A stretch of 15,791 nt of DNA from JAAYYM01 sp964483155 (GCA_964483155.1 CAZAAC010000047.1:1-15791), one strand, 5' to 3'. Positions 6,695 through 13,408 are shown, counted from the stretch's first letter. Made by a program: numbers and translations. Notes: generated from the sequence alone by a model not told the origin.

Positions 6695-8539
6695 TCATTC
6701 ATTTTTTTCGAAATAAAGTTCTCTCGGAACTGTAACAAAAAGATACTTGTACAATTTCCTTCTATCCTCAAACTGCATATCCCTGAATCGTAGTCCTGCT
6801 TTTTCCAAACCGTCCTTTGTTTTACTTCGAAATACGATATTTCCCTTTAATGTCAATTCACCTTCTGGTAAATATAGTTTTATATAATCCATCTGCTCCC
6901 ATTCCACTTCTTCTCCACTGAGATCCACGCCAATTTCTGTAAATCCAATTCCTGTCCGTGATACATTGTCTATCCTTATTTCTATTCTATGCCCTTTCAT
7001 ATCCTGCACGTTTCCTCTTATATGCGCAGGAAATCTGTAATCCTTTCTATAGTAGATTCTGCTAAGAACATCTTTTAACGAACTTATCAGTATTACTACG
7101 TTAAACAAAGACCAAAACAATGCAATGGATACCATGGCAAAAGAAGCATATGTGAAAAATAGTTTAAAAACAACATTTGCAAACCCTATTAATATGGAAA
7201 GCATTATGATCACTAAGATTACCATCTGTATTCTAAGCTCTTTTCTCTCGCGCTTTTTTATAGAATGATCCGTACTTTTAGGTGTTACTTTGAAAACCAG
7301 AGTTTTTGAAAGTAGGAGTGAAAATGATGCTTTCAAAAAAGTCACCATCTTAAGTGTGTTGAATTTTTCTACTTCAAAATACTTAAAATATCCTCTTCCC
7401 AGCAAGATATTACTACTCATGGACAAAACGTAATAGGGAATCCATCGAAGGAGAAATTCAATCCCTATCCCTTCACGAATCGGCGAAATATTTGTGAATA
7501 AAAATATAGAAGGCATAAGGAAAAAAAGCAACTTTTGATAGGCATCAAAATATGTGAAAATAGCCGAGAAATGTGAAAATCTCTGCCTCATAGAAAGACC
7601 AGGCATGATAAGAGGATTGTATCTGCTTTTTAGTATCTTCATAGAGCCCTGTGCCCAGCGAAGTCTTTGCAGATTAAATGCATATAGGGATTGTGGTGCA
7701 ATACCGAACGCCAATACTTCTTTATGATATCTTATTTTCCACCCTTTTGCATTCAGCTTAATAGAGGTCAGAAAGTCCTCAGTAATGCTTTCTGTTGCTA
7801 CGCCTCCCACATCCTCAATTGCGCTTCGTCTGAAGATAGACGGGCTCCCACACCAAAATGCAGAGTTCCTATTATTTCTTCCTGGCTGTATCACGTGATA
7901 AAAAAGCTGTTGCTCATGCCAGTGCATTTCGTCTTTTGCATACTGAACAGAATCAATATTATAAAATTCCTGTGGCATCTGTACGATTGCAACCTTTTCA
8001 TCCTGAAAATACCCAGTCACCTTCTCCAGATAATCTGGCTGCGGTATCATATCTGCGTCTAATACTGCAACAAGCTCGCCACATGTATTTTTTAGTGCTG
8101 CATTAATATTGCCGGCCTTTGCATGCTTATTATCAGACCTGGTTAGATACTTGCATCCATATAGAAGTGCAAGTTCCTTTACTTCTTCTCGTTTCCCATC
8201 ATCCAAGATATAGGTGATGTGATCCATCCTCATATTTACACATCCTACTATCGTGGCTTCTAAAATCTCAGTTTCTTCATTATAAGTTGGAACGAACACA
8301 TCGATGCTACATTCCTTAGCTGCTTTGCCTGATTCATGATTATCAACATCCCATGTCATAAATGCAAACAAGAAAAAATTAATAACTCCCTGTATCTCAC
8401 ATGCAAGTAATAAAATGGCGAGGATAATTGCAGAATAATTTAGAGTATAAAATGTCCTCCAGCAGAGATAATACAGTAGATACATTGCCGTCGCAATAAC
8501 CACGCTACGCATAATAAATCTCTTCGTCTTATTTTCCAT
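6695..8539 (-). CDS. Cellulose-synthase-like family 2 glycosyltransferase with C-terminal PilZ domain
   Basis: 614 residues. Two N-terminal membrane helices (about 10-27, 37-62) are followed by a GT-A domain with D113-D114, D161-A-D163, T253-E-D255 and Q291-R-L-R-W295, the full processive beta-glycosyltransferase set. Further helices lie at about 335-350, 363-382, 400-413, 436-463 and 466-488. A PilZ domain covers ~495-605 with R498-x3-R502 and N525-x-S527-x2-G530, the c-di-GMP binding motif. The architecture matches the BcsA class: synthesis of a beta-linked polysaccharide from a UDP-sugar with export through the membrane domain, switched on by c-di-GMP. No BcsB, BcsZ or other synthase partner is visible in the flanks, so the polymer (cellulose or another glucan) is unknown. 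The start has GGGG seven bases upstream. Upstream are the acyltransferase and AbrB genes; downstream is the Ca2+ ATPase. Confidence 0.93.
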   Translation of the reverse strand: MENKTKRFIMRSVVIATAMYLLYYLCWRTFYTLNYSAIILAILLLACEIQGVINFFLFAFMTWDVDNHESGKAAKECSIDVFVPTYNEETEILEATIVGCVNMRMDHITYILDDGKREEVKELALLYGCKYLTRSDNKHAKAGNINAALKNTCGELVAVLDADMIPQPDYLEKVTGYFQDEKVAIVQMPQEFYNIDSVQYAKDEMHWHEQQLFYHVIQPGRNNRNSAFWCGSPSIFRRSAIEDVGGVATESITEDFLTSIKLNAKGWKIRYHKEVLAFGIAPQSLYAFNLQRLRWAQGSMKILKSRYNPLIMPGLSMRQRFSHFSAIFTYFDAYQKLLFFLMPSIFLFTNISPIREGIGIEFLLRWIPYYVLSMSSNILLGRGYFKYFEVEKFNTLKMVTFLKASFSLLLSKTLVFKVTPKSTDHSIKKRERKELRIQMVILVIIMLSILIGFANVVFKLFFTYASFAMVSIALFWSLFNVVILISSLKDVLSRIYYRKDYRFPAHIRGNVQDMKGHRIEIRIDNVSRTGIGFTEIGVDLSGEEVEWEQMDYIKLYLPEGELTLKGNIVFRSKTKDGLEKAGLRFRDMQFEDRRKLYKYLFVTVPRELYFEKNE

Positions 8540-8567
8540 ACTGGTACCCCATCGTTTCCATTAAAAC

Positions 8568-8619
8568 TTTACTATGCTATAACATTATTATAACTTATTC
8601 TCACAAAATTCATAGTAAA
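8568..8619. repeat. 9-bp perfect inverted repeat flanking a -10 element upstream of the GT2-PilZ gene
   Basis: Arms TTTACTATG (8568-8576) and CATAGTAAA (8611-8619) are perfect inverted copies separated by 34 bases. Between them the minus strand carries TATAAT (8592-8587), about 48 bases before the glycosyltransferase start, a plausible -10 with no clear -35. The arrangement could be an operator pair or a long stem-loop enclosing the promoter. Confidence 0.4.
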
Positions 8620-8656
8620 TTGTAAATCTTTGTCTTGCAGTTTTTAAAGTAATATT

Positions 8657-8689
8657 CTTGTAATTGACATTTCTGTGACAAATTACAAG
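8657..8689. repeat. 33-bp dyad (possible operator) upstream of the GT2-PilZ gene
   Basis: CTTGTAATT at 8657-8665 and AATTACAAG at 8681-8689 are perfect 9-bp inverted arms. The inner bases GACA and TGACA extend the symmetry imperfectly. The dyad lies 118 bases or more upstream of the glycosyltransferase start. There is no T-tract, so it looks more like a protein binding site than a terminator; the binding protein is unknown. Confidence 0.4.
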
Positions 8690-8762
8690 ACTACAGATAG
8701 CTGTTTGGAATTATTCCGACGAAGATTTTACATATTTCGATGGTAGGGTTAGCGAGGTGACT

Positions 8763-8796
8763 TTTGGGATTTGTGTATCGTCTCTTTAATCCCAAA
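8763..8796. repeat. Inverted repeat just after the acyltransferase stop
   Basis: Arms TTTGGGATT (8763-8771) and AATCCCAAA (8788-8796) pair perfectly across a 16-base loop, starting about 10 bases beyond the acyltransferase stop codon on the minus strand. The position suits a transcript end, but neither strand has a proper T-run after the stem, so it may be an RNA-stabilising hairpin or a non-canonical terminator. Confidence 0.4.
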
Positions 8797-8805
8797 GGAT
8801 TTTCA

Positions 8806-9930
8806 TCAACGTAATTTGGTTTCCTTTTTCATTCCAAACAACCAGTACCGAATCACTGGCAACCTCATAGCAATTTCACTCAATAGACATGTGAGGATTA
8901 CCGTTATCATAAGAACCAGAAGATAATTCAAAATAATAGGAAAATCGAATTTACTCAAAAGAAAATGTGCTACTAAAATCAAAATGGGATAGTGTAGAAC
9001 AAAATAGGAAAATGAGCGGCTGCTTAAAAAACTGCTGATTTTTCCAGTAAAGTTTAAGTATTGCTGTGCAAGTCCTAAAATAGCTAATATCATTATCCAT
9101 AAATAAATGTTAGTAAGTGGACTTTGCAGAACTTGATCAAGGACATAATTTTCACCATAATAAAAAACACTATATCCAATGCCACATGCAAAAGCAACAA
9201 TTCCAAGGACAATTCTGTATTTTTTTAGTTGTAGTAATACCTCTTCATGAGAGAGAACGAGGTAACCAAGTAAAAATAGGAACCAATAGATTCCATTTCG
9301 AAAAATGGTAATCACTGGTGTTATCAGGACATAGGAGGAGCCCCATATCGGAATAAAAAACAAAAATAAAAGAATTATGTTTGTTTTTCTGCCTAGAGTC
9401 AGAAGTACTTCTTTTTTGTCCAGTTTTATAATAACGAATAGCAAAAGTGTACCTACAAATAATTCCAGAATAAACCACAGTGGTCCCATACCCATTGCAC
9501 AGTAAATAAGGTACTTAATTGCAAGAGGAACGCTTTGTCCAGCAAAGATATCAACATACTGAGAGGTTACCCAGCCATTTATCCAGCCAATGAGAAAAAT
9601 ACCCCCGAAGAAGGGAACGATGAGTTTTCTGAAACGTTCTTTTAGATACTGCTTTTTGGTTTTACTTATCAGGGCATAGCGAGCGCTCATACCAGCGATA
9701 AGGAACAGTAGGCACATAAACCAAGGATAGACAAAAGTTAGAAAACTATCAAACGCAGGAATCCCCTCTGTAACAATATTACTAACAACGCCTGCACTGT
9801 TAAACACATAAAAAACATGATAAATCATTACTAAAATAATTGTCATCCATCGTATATTATCAAGATAGATTTTTCGCGGAAGATTCTGCTCTAAAGATTT
9901 TGTAATAGAAAAAGTATTTTCATTATTCAT
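8806..9930 (-). CDS. Acyltransferase family 3 integral membrane protein
   Basis: 374 residues with about ten hydrophobic helices. The family-3 acyltransferase hallmark is at the start of the first helix, L-D-N-I-R-W-M-T...M-I-Y-H, with the conserved Asp-x-x-Arg and the His that is thought to be catalytic. The second helix reads P-W-F-M-C-L-L-F-L-I-A-G-M-S-A-R and is followed by a basic K-E-R-F-R-K-L-I-V-P loop. The family (PF01757) moves acetyl or other acyl groups across the membrane onto extracytoplasmic glycans, peptidoglycan or lipids; no residue shows which. The ATG overlaps the TGA of the AbrB-type gene by four bases (ATGA), so the pair is translationally coupled. The polysaccharide synthase gene 266 bases downstream makes O-acylation of that polymer an attractive guess, no more. 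Confidence 0.9.
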   Translation of the reverse strand: MNNENTFSITKSLEQNLPRKIYLDNIRWMTIILVMIYHVFYVFNSAGVVSNIVTEGIPAFDSFLTFVYPWFMCLLFLIAGMSARYALISKTKKQYLKERFRKLIVPFFGGIFLIGWINGWVTSQYVDIFAGQSVPLAIKYLIYCAMGMGPLWFILELFVGTLLLFVIIKLDKKEVLLTLGRKTNIILLFLFFIPIWGSSYVLITPVITIFRNGIYWFLFLLGYLVLSHEEVLLQLKKYRIVLGIVAFACGIGYSVFYYGENYVLDQVLQSPLTNIYLWIMILAILGLAQQYLNFTGKISSFLSSRSFSYFVLHYPILILVAHFLLSKFDFPIILNYLLVLMITVILTCLLSEIAMRLPVIRYWLFGMKKETKLR

Positions 9931-10226
9931 CGTTTTGTTGGTAATCCTTTCTCGGCCTTTTTTACATCCTGTGCAAACAGATTCAAATCTTCCTCCGTTG
10001 TATCAGGGTTAACCTCGTGTCCTTTTCCCTCAAAAATCATATCGGCAATTTTACTAAATATTCCCATTTTTTGAATGGCAATTCCCTTTTTTTCATCAGC
10101 AAGTAGTAAAAGAGAGTCTCCGGTTTGAATCCCAAACATTTCACGAACATCCTTTGGAATTACAATCTGACCTTTGGGCCCTACCTTAACGGTAGACATA
10201 AATTTAGCACTTTCATTTGCTTTCAT
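9927..10226 (-). CDS. AbrB/MazE/SpoVT-type DNA-binding protein
   Basis: 99 residues from ATG at 10226, which has GAGGAGA six bases upstream; an in-frame start seven codons earlier would read through the ribosome site. Residues ~10-55 form the swapped-hairpin AbrB fold (S-T-V-K-V-G-P-K-G-Q-I-V-I-P-K-D-V-R, then I-Q-T-G-D-S-L-L-L-L). Residues ~56-99 form a charged tail with predicted helices (F-S-K-I-A-D-M-I-F, then E-E-D-L-N-L-F-A). The fold serves transition-state regulators and antitoxins. No toxin gene follows; instead the stop overlaps the start of a membrane acyltransferase, so it is more likely an autoregulator of that operon. A strong promoter and paired direct repeats lie just upstream. 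Confidence 0.9.
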   Translation of the reverse strand: MKANESAKFMSTVKVGPKGQIVIPKDVREMFGIQTGDSLLLLADEKKGIAIQKMGIFSKIADMIFEGKGHEVNPDTTEEDLNLFAQDVKKAEKGLPTKR

Positions 10227-10256
10227 AAAACATCTCCTCAAATACAAATTTGAAAT

Positions 10257-10285
10257 TAGTTATACAAGTGGCACTAGTTATACAA
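10257..10285. repeat. Two 11-bp direct repeats in the AbrB leader (candidate operator)
   Basis: TAGTTATACAA occurs exactly twice, at 10257-10267 and 10275-10285, with starts 18 bases apart (just under two helical turns). The pair lies between the -10 element and the AbrB ribosome site, overlapping or just downstream of the expected transcription start near 10287. That is a classic position for a repressor, possibly the AbrB-type protein itself. Confidence 0.5.
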
Positions 10286-10292
10286 TGCATAC

Positions 10293-10321
10293 ATAATAAA
10301 TGCTTACTATATCTTTGTCAA
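10293..10321 (-). promoter_or_regulatory. Sigma-A type promoter of the AbrB-acyltransferase operon
   Basis: The minus strand has a perfect -35 TTGACA (10321-10316), a 17-base spacer and TATTAT (10298-10293). The expected start of transcription is near 10287, giving a leader of about 60 bases. It is the best promoter match noticed in the window. Confidence 0.75.
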
Positions 10322-10330
10322 GATACAAAG

Positions 10331-10359
10331 TTTTCCCTCTTTTTCCTCTTTTTCCTCTT
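10331..10359. repeat. Short 9-bp tandem repeat at the assembly gap edge
   Basis: CCTCTTTTT is repeated about two and a half to three times (purine strand AAAAAGAGG) and runs straight into the N block. Low-complexity repeats often break assembly, so the true array may be longer. Confidence 0.6.
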
Positions 10360-10459
10360 NNNNNNNNNNNNNNNNNNNNNNNNNNNNNNNNNNNNNNNNN
10401 NNNNNNNNNNNNNNNNNNNNNNNNNNNNNNNNNNNNNNNNNNNNNNNNNNNNNNNNNNN
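10360..10459. other. Assembly gap (100 N)
   Basis: Exactly 100 N, the usual placeholder for a gap of unknown size between contigs. Nothing can be said about its content, and the order and orientation of the two sides rest on scaffolding. Confidence 0.97.
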
Positions 10460-10483
10460 CCCTTTATGCATATTTTGTGGAAA

Positions 10484-10517
10484 GCATAAGAAAAGCACAC
10501 TTTTTGATTGTGTGCTT
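10484..10517 (-). terminator. Rho-independent terminator of the arabinofuranosidase gene
   Basis: An eight-base perfect stem, AAGCACAC (10493-10500) with GTGTGCTT (10510-10517), encloses a nine-base loop. On the minus strand the stem is followed by a T-rich stretch (TTTTCTTATG). It sits about 36 bases after the stop codon of the GH51 gene. Confidence 0.7.
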
Positions 10518-10552
10518 AAATGATTTTATTCTTTTAGCAATACGTCGTCCTC

Positions 10553-12079
10553 TTACCTATCCTTTATTCTCTTCTTCCCAAGCCGGATTACATTCCATGA
10601 TGCCTTTTTCAGAGTGGTTTCCACAATGTAATCATTGATTCTGATATCATTTGCCAAAGAAGGTTTCACCCTTTCTTCCAGTAATGTATTCTCTTCTTTA
10701 AGATTATCCGAAATCATCTCTATCTTTTCAATTACCTGGTATTCTGCAAAGCTCCTGATATCTACCTCCAACAAATGCGTTTCTTCTAGATTTCGATTAA
10801 CAGCAAAAATTGTAACCTCTTCTTTTTCTTCGTTGTATACCGCTACGCTTACTATATCTGCAACTAGTCCGTGTCCCTTTGTTTCATGAGAAGGTGTCTT
10901 CATAACGGTCTGTAATACAACACCTCGGCCAAAGCGTGATGCCTGCATAAAAGGATAATAAATTGTCTGTTTCCATGATCCTCCCTTTGCATCGGTCATA
11001 ATAGGGGCAAGCACATTAACTAATTGTGCCAGACAAGCGATCTTAATTCGGTCAGCATGCTTGAGTAGCGTGATAATCATTAATCCCACCATTAAAGCGT
11101 CTTCAAAATTATAGCGCTCTTCCAATAGGGGTGGTGCTATCTGCCATGGGTTTCTTTGCGTAATATCTTCTTCTTCTTTTTTAGAATGAAACCATACATT
11201 CCATTCATCAAAGCTCAGATTGATTATTTTTTTACTTCTTTTCTTTGCCTTAACATAGTCACAAACAGAAGTAACCGTATGAATAAAATCTTCCATATCA
11301 TCGGACTGTGCAAGGTAATCTGGGCTATCCTGATTTGGATTTCCATAGTATTGATGAAGCGAGATATAATCTACATAATCGTAATTATGTTCTAACGTGG
11401 TTGCTTCCCATTGTGGAAATGTGGGCATCTCCATAAACGAACTGCCGCAAGAAACCAATTCAATGGAAGGATCAATTAATTTCATTGCTTTTCCTGTTTC
11501 CTCAGAAATTCGTCCATATTCGTCCATCTTTTTCTTGCCAAGCTGCCATTCCCCATCCATTTCGTTTCCCAAACACCACAGTTTTATATTGTAGGGATCC
11601 TTCGCTCCATGTTCGATTCGTAAATCGCTGTATTTTGTCCCAGATGAGAAATTGCAATATTCCAGAAGATTGCACGCATCCGAAATTCCTCTTGTTCCAA
11701 GATTAACAGCCATCATAATATCGGCATTTACTTTCTTGGTCCATTTTGCAAATTCATCCAACCCAAAGGTATTTGGTTCCAAAGTTCTCCATGCAAGATC
11801 TAGTCTCGCTTTTCTATCAGCTACTGGACCTACACTATCTTCCCAAAAAAAGTTAGAAACAAAATTTCCTCCTGGATAGCGGATGATTGGAACCTGCATA
11901 TCCTTTACCTGCTTTATCACATCCGTCCGGAAACCATCCTCGTCTGCCATCGGATGGTCTGGCTGGTATATTCCTCCATATACTGCTCTGCCCAAATGTT
12001 CAATAAAGGATCCAAAAATTCTTCTATCAACCTGTGCTATCTTAAAGTCTTTATCTAACATCATTTTAATTGTTTTCAT
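10553..12079 (-). CDS. abfA: Alpha-L-arabinofuranosidase, GH51
   Basis: 508 residues from ATG at 12079, with AAGG about eight bases upstream; GTG three codons earlier falls inside that ribosome site. The family-51 hallmarks are present: the N-terminal G-S-F-I-E-H-L-G-R-A-V-Y-G-G-I (23-37), R-Y-P-G-G-N-F (67-73), the acid/base glutamate E173 in C-L-G-N-E-M-D-G and the nucleophile E292 in L-S-F-D-E-W-N-V-W, followed by the C-terminal beta-sandwich. Positions and length match the well-studied ~500-residue intracellular enzymes such as AbfA of Geobacillus stearothermophilus (E175/E294). No signal peptide is seen. It hydrolyses terminal alpha-L-arabinofuranosyl residues from imported arabinoxylan or arabinan oligosaccharides with retention of configuration. 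It ends at an intrinsic terminator. A broken LacI-family gene directly upstream (48-base gap) was probably its regulator. Confidence 0.96.
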   Translation of the reverse strand: MKTIKMMLDKDFKIAQVDRRIFGSFIEHLGRAVYGGIYQPDHPMADEDGFRTDVIKQVKDMQVPIIRYPGGNFVSNFFWEDSVGPVADRKARLDLAWRTLEPNTFGLDEFAKWTKKVNADIMMAVNLGTRGISDACNLLEYCNFSSGTKYSDLRIEHGAKDPYNIKLWCLGNEMDGEWQLGKKKMDEYGRISEETGKAMKLIDPSIELVSCGSSFMEMPTFPQWEATTLEHNYDYVDYISLHQYYGNPNQDSPDYLAQSDDMEDFIHTVTSVCDYVKAKKRSKKIINLSFDEWNVWFHSKKEEEDITQRNPWQIAPPLLEERYNFEDALMVGLMIITLLKHADRIKIACLAQLVNVLAPIMTDAKGGSWKQTIYYPFMQASRFGRGVVLQTVMKTPSHETKGHGLVADIVSVAVYNEEKEEVTIFAVNRNLEETHLLEVDIRSFAEYQVIEKIEMISDNLKEENTLLEERVKPSLANDIRINDYIVETTLKKASWNVIRLGKKRIKDR

Positions 12080-12126
12080 ATTCTTCACCTTAATAAATTA
12101 TTTATCATTACATATCTCTTTACCAC

Positions 12127-12445
12127 TTAACTCTCTATCCGATTCACAGACTCACGGATAAATGGTATGCACTGAACATAATGGGTTTCATTTGCATCTT
12201 TCAGTTCTTTTTTCTGTAATAAATCCATAATAACCCCTGCACAATATCCTTACCAACTTCAAATCCTAGCTCATACAGGCGATCATATGCTTCTCCTGCC
12301 ATAAAATCGTTCATACAGAAAATGGCAGTGACCCCTTTTTCAATTAATTCATCTGGGATTACATTAATCAATCTCTCATGCGTCGCAATATAGATGATTC
12401 CCTCGACTTGCTTTGACTGTAGCTTTCTAAATCATAGAAAGCCAT
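12127..12445 (-). pseudogene. LacI-family transcriptional repressor remnant
   Basis: Read on the minus strand, three pieces of a LacI-type sugar-binding domain lie in order but in different frames. Piece one (about 12445-12421) reads M-A-F-Y-D-L-E-S. Piece two (about 12431-12240) reads K-L-Q-S-K-Q-V-E-G-I-I-Y-I-A-T-H-E-R and then I-F-C-M-N-D-F-M-A-G-E-A-Y-D-R-L-Y-E-L-G-F-E-V-G-K-D-I. Piece three (about 12240-12127) reads A-G-V-I-M-D-L-L-Q-K-K and ends I-P-F-I-R-E-S-V-N-R-I-E-S before a TAA. The frame breaks and the short distance between family landmarks imply internal deletions: roughly 100 residues are missing between the first effector-domain motif and C-M-N-D-F-M-A-G, and the V-x-G-F-D-N region after K-D-I is also absent. 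No helix-turn-helix is found upstream. It sits 48 bases before the arabinofuranosidase start, so it was probably the local arabinose-operon repressor and cannot now bind DNA. Confidence 0.75.
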
Positions 12446-12513
12446 TGTCGCTAATTTCTAATATACTTCATTCCATACAATAAACAAAACACTCGTGCAT
12501 CTTTTTTTCCAAA

Positions 12514-12954
12514 CTACTCTTTCATCTTCCCTGGCTGAACGCCTGTTTTGACATTGCGATAAGAGATTACCGTACAGCCTTTCTTTTCAATCAACTCTTT
12601 TGTACCTTGCTCACTTTTTTGTGTATCACCACCACCGGAGCATAGGAATAGTTCTACTTCTTTCCCAGCTGGTAACTGTTCAACAATGGCATTAAAGGCA
12701 GGTGCTGGATATCCCGCCCACACTGGGCAGCCAATCAAGATTCTGTCATAGTCGTTTAAGTTAATATGCAGCGAATTTACAGCAACAGATTTCCGGTTCA
12801 TTGCCAAATAGCCTCCTGGAATAAAAGCAGCAACAAAACTACGATTATGAGCCTCCTCTACTCTGTATAGAGGAACATCGCGCTCTGTGCTTAATCGTTC
12901 CGCCTCTTTCTTGGTAGATCCACCAAAGGTATAATAAATTATTATCGTTTTCAT
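12514..12954 (-). CDS. Flavodoxin-like protein
   Basis: 146 residues. The N-terminal strand and phosphate loop, I-I-I-Y-Y-T-F-G-G-S-T-K-K (3-15), correspond to the FMN phosphate-binding T/S-x-x-G-x-T loop of flavodoxins. D-R-I-L-I-G-C-P-V-W-A-G-Y-P-A-P-A (70-86) is the second flavin-contacting region, and F-L-C-S-G-G-G-D (103-110) is the third. It should bind FMN non-covalently and act as a small cytosolic electron carrier or quinone/nitro-group reductase; the partner is not shown by the context. AAGGAGAG lies seven bases before the ATG. On the minus strand a TATAAT (13055-13050) about 96 bases upstream is a possible -10, without a good -35. It is divergent from the ABC exporter operon and downstream of the same 513-base regulatory gap. 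Confidence 0.87.
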   Translation of the reverse strand: MKTIIIYYTFGGSTKKEAERLSTERDVPLYRVEEAHNRSFVAAFIPGGYLAMNRKSVAVNSLHINLNDYDRILIGCPVWAGYPAPAFNAIVEQLPAGKEVELFLCSGGGDTQKSEQGTKELIEKKGCTVISYRNVKTGVQPGKMKE

Positions 12955-13120
12955 ATTATCTCTCTCCTTATCTAATAGATTATTTCACTTTAGGTTATTC
13001 TGATACTGATCTATCCGATGTGATGCTTCTAGACCACTGTCCTTCCATGATTATATACCTATAAATGAAAATATACCACAAAATTTGTCTATTATTTACT
13101 ATCATACATTTAGATTGTTA

Positions 13121-13162
13121 TTGACTTAAAATCAAGAATATGATATTTTGTTTTTATCATAT
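13121..13162 (+). promoter_or_regulatory. Plus-strand promoter candidate P1 overlapping a dyad
   Basis: TTGACT (13121-13126), a 17-base spacer and TATTTT (13144-13149) give a plausible sigma-A promoter with a start near 13156. An inverted repeat, ATATGATA (13138-13145) and TATCATAT (13155-13162), with a nine-base T-rich loop, overlaps the -10 and start point, a position suited to a repressor. Confidence 0.45.
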
Positions 13163-13272
13163 ATTTGGAAGGAATATTTTATGTTACGAAGCATTGTAAT
13201 GGTGGTTTCAACGAAATAAAGTTGCATGGACATGATTTGAGCAGTTTGTTCTGCTTGTTTGTAGTGTCCCAA
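13132..13272 (-). CDS. Possible small protein (46 residues), unrecognised
   Basis: The minus strand is open from about 13305 to a TGA at 13132. A TTG at 13272, with AAGG about nine bases before it, would give a 46-residue product beginning with L-G-H-Y-K-Q-A-E-Q-T-A-Q and ending I-S-Y-S; the first residue would be Met if used. It is amphipathic and helix-like in its first half. I recognise no family. It may be chance, a real small gene, or the tail of a decayed one. It runs antisense to the 12-codon frame at 13181. Confidence 0.2.
   Translation of the reverse strand: MGHYKQAEQTAQIMSMQLYFVETTITMLRNIKYSFQIYDKNKISYS
13181..13219 (+). CDS. Possible 12-residue leader peptide
   Basis: ATG at 13181 is preceded by GGAAGGA at the ideal distance (seven bases) and follows promoter candidate P1 by about 25 bases. 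The product would be M-L-R-S-I-V-M-V-V-S-T-K. A short open frame with a strong ribosome site early in a long leader is typical of translation-sensing attenuators, but its length also allows chance. A weak hairpin (AGCAG/CTGCT) with T-rich sequence follows at about 13238-13255. Confidence 0.3.
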   Translation: MLRSIVMVVSTK

Positions 13273-13321
13273 TAAGCTTTGCCTTACAACCTGCCTCCGT
13301 AAATATTATCCTTTGTATTTG

Positions 13322-13350
13322 TTGATATTTTAACAACCAAAATGTAAACT
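13322..13350 (+). promoter_or_regulatory. Plus-strand promoter candidate P2 for the ABC exporter
   Basis: TTGATA (13322-13327), a 17-base spacer and TAAACT (13345-13350) place a start near 13357, about 110 bases before the ABC ATPase. The leader so defined contains the terminator-like hairpin at 13409-13439. Confidence 0.45.
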
Positions 13351-13408
13351 TTTCATATCGGTTTTATTCGATTGTTTTCCTTTTGGTCAATACAATTGCA
13401 ATCTTTAT

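Noticed and set aside
8664..8692. Plus-strand promoter from TTGACA in the dyad
   Set aside because: No -10-like hexamer lies 16-18 bases downstream and no plus-strand gene follows.
8540..8805. c-di-GMP riboswitch upstream of the PilZ synthase
   Set aside because: The conserved GEMM-type core sequence and paired stems could not be recognised on the minus strand; only simple inverted repeats are seen.
9927..10226. MazE-type antitoxin of a toxin-antitoxin pair
   Set aside because: The coupled downstream gene is a membrane acyltransferase, not a MazF, PIN or similar toxin, and none lies on the other side.
10307..10500. Open frames running through the N block
   Set aside because: They consist mostly of unknown residues and low-complexity flanks, so they are artefacts of the gap.
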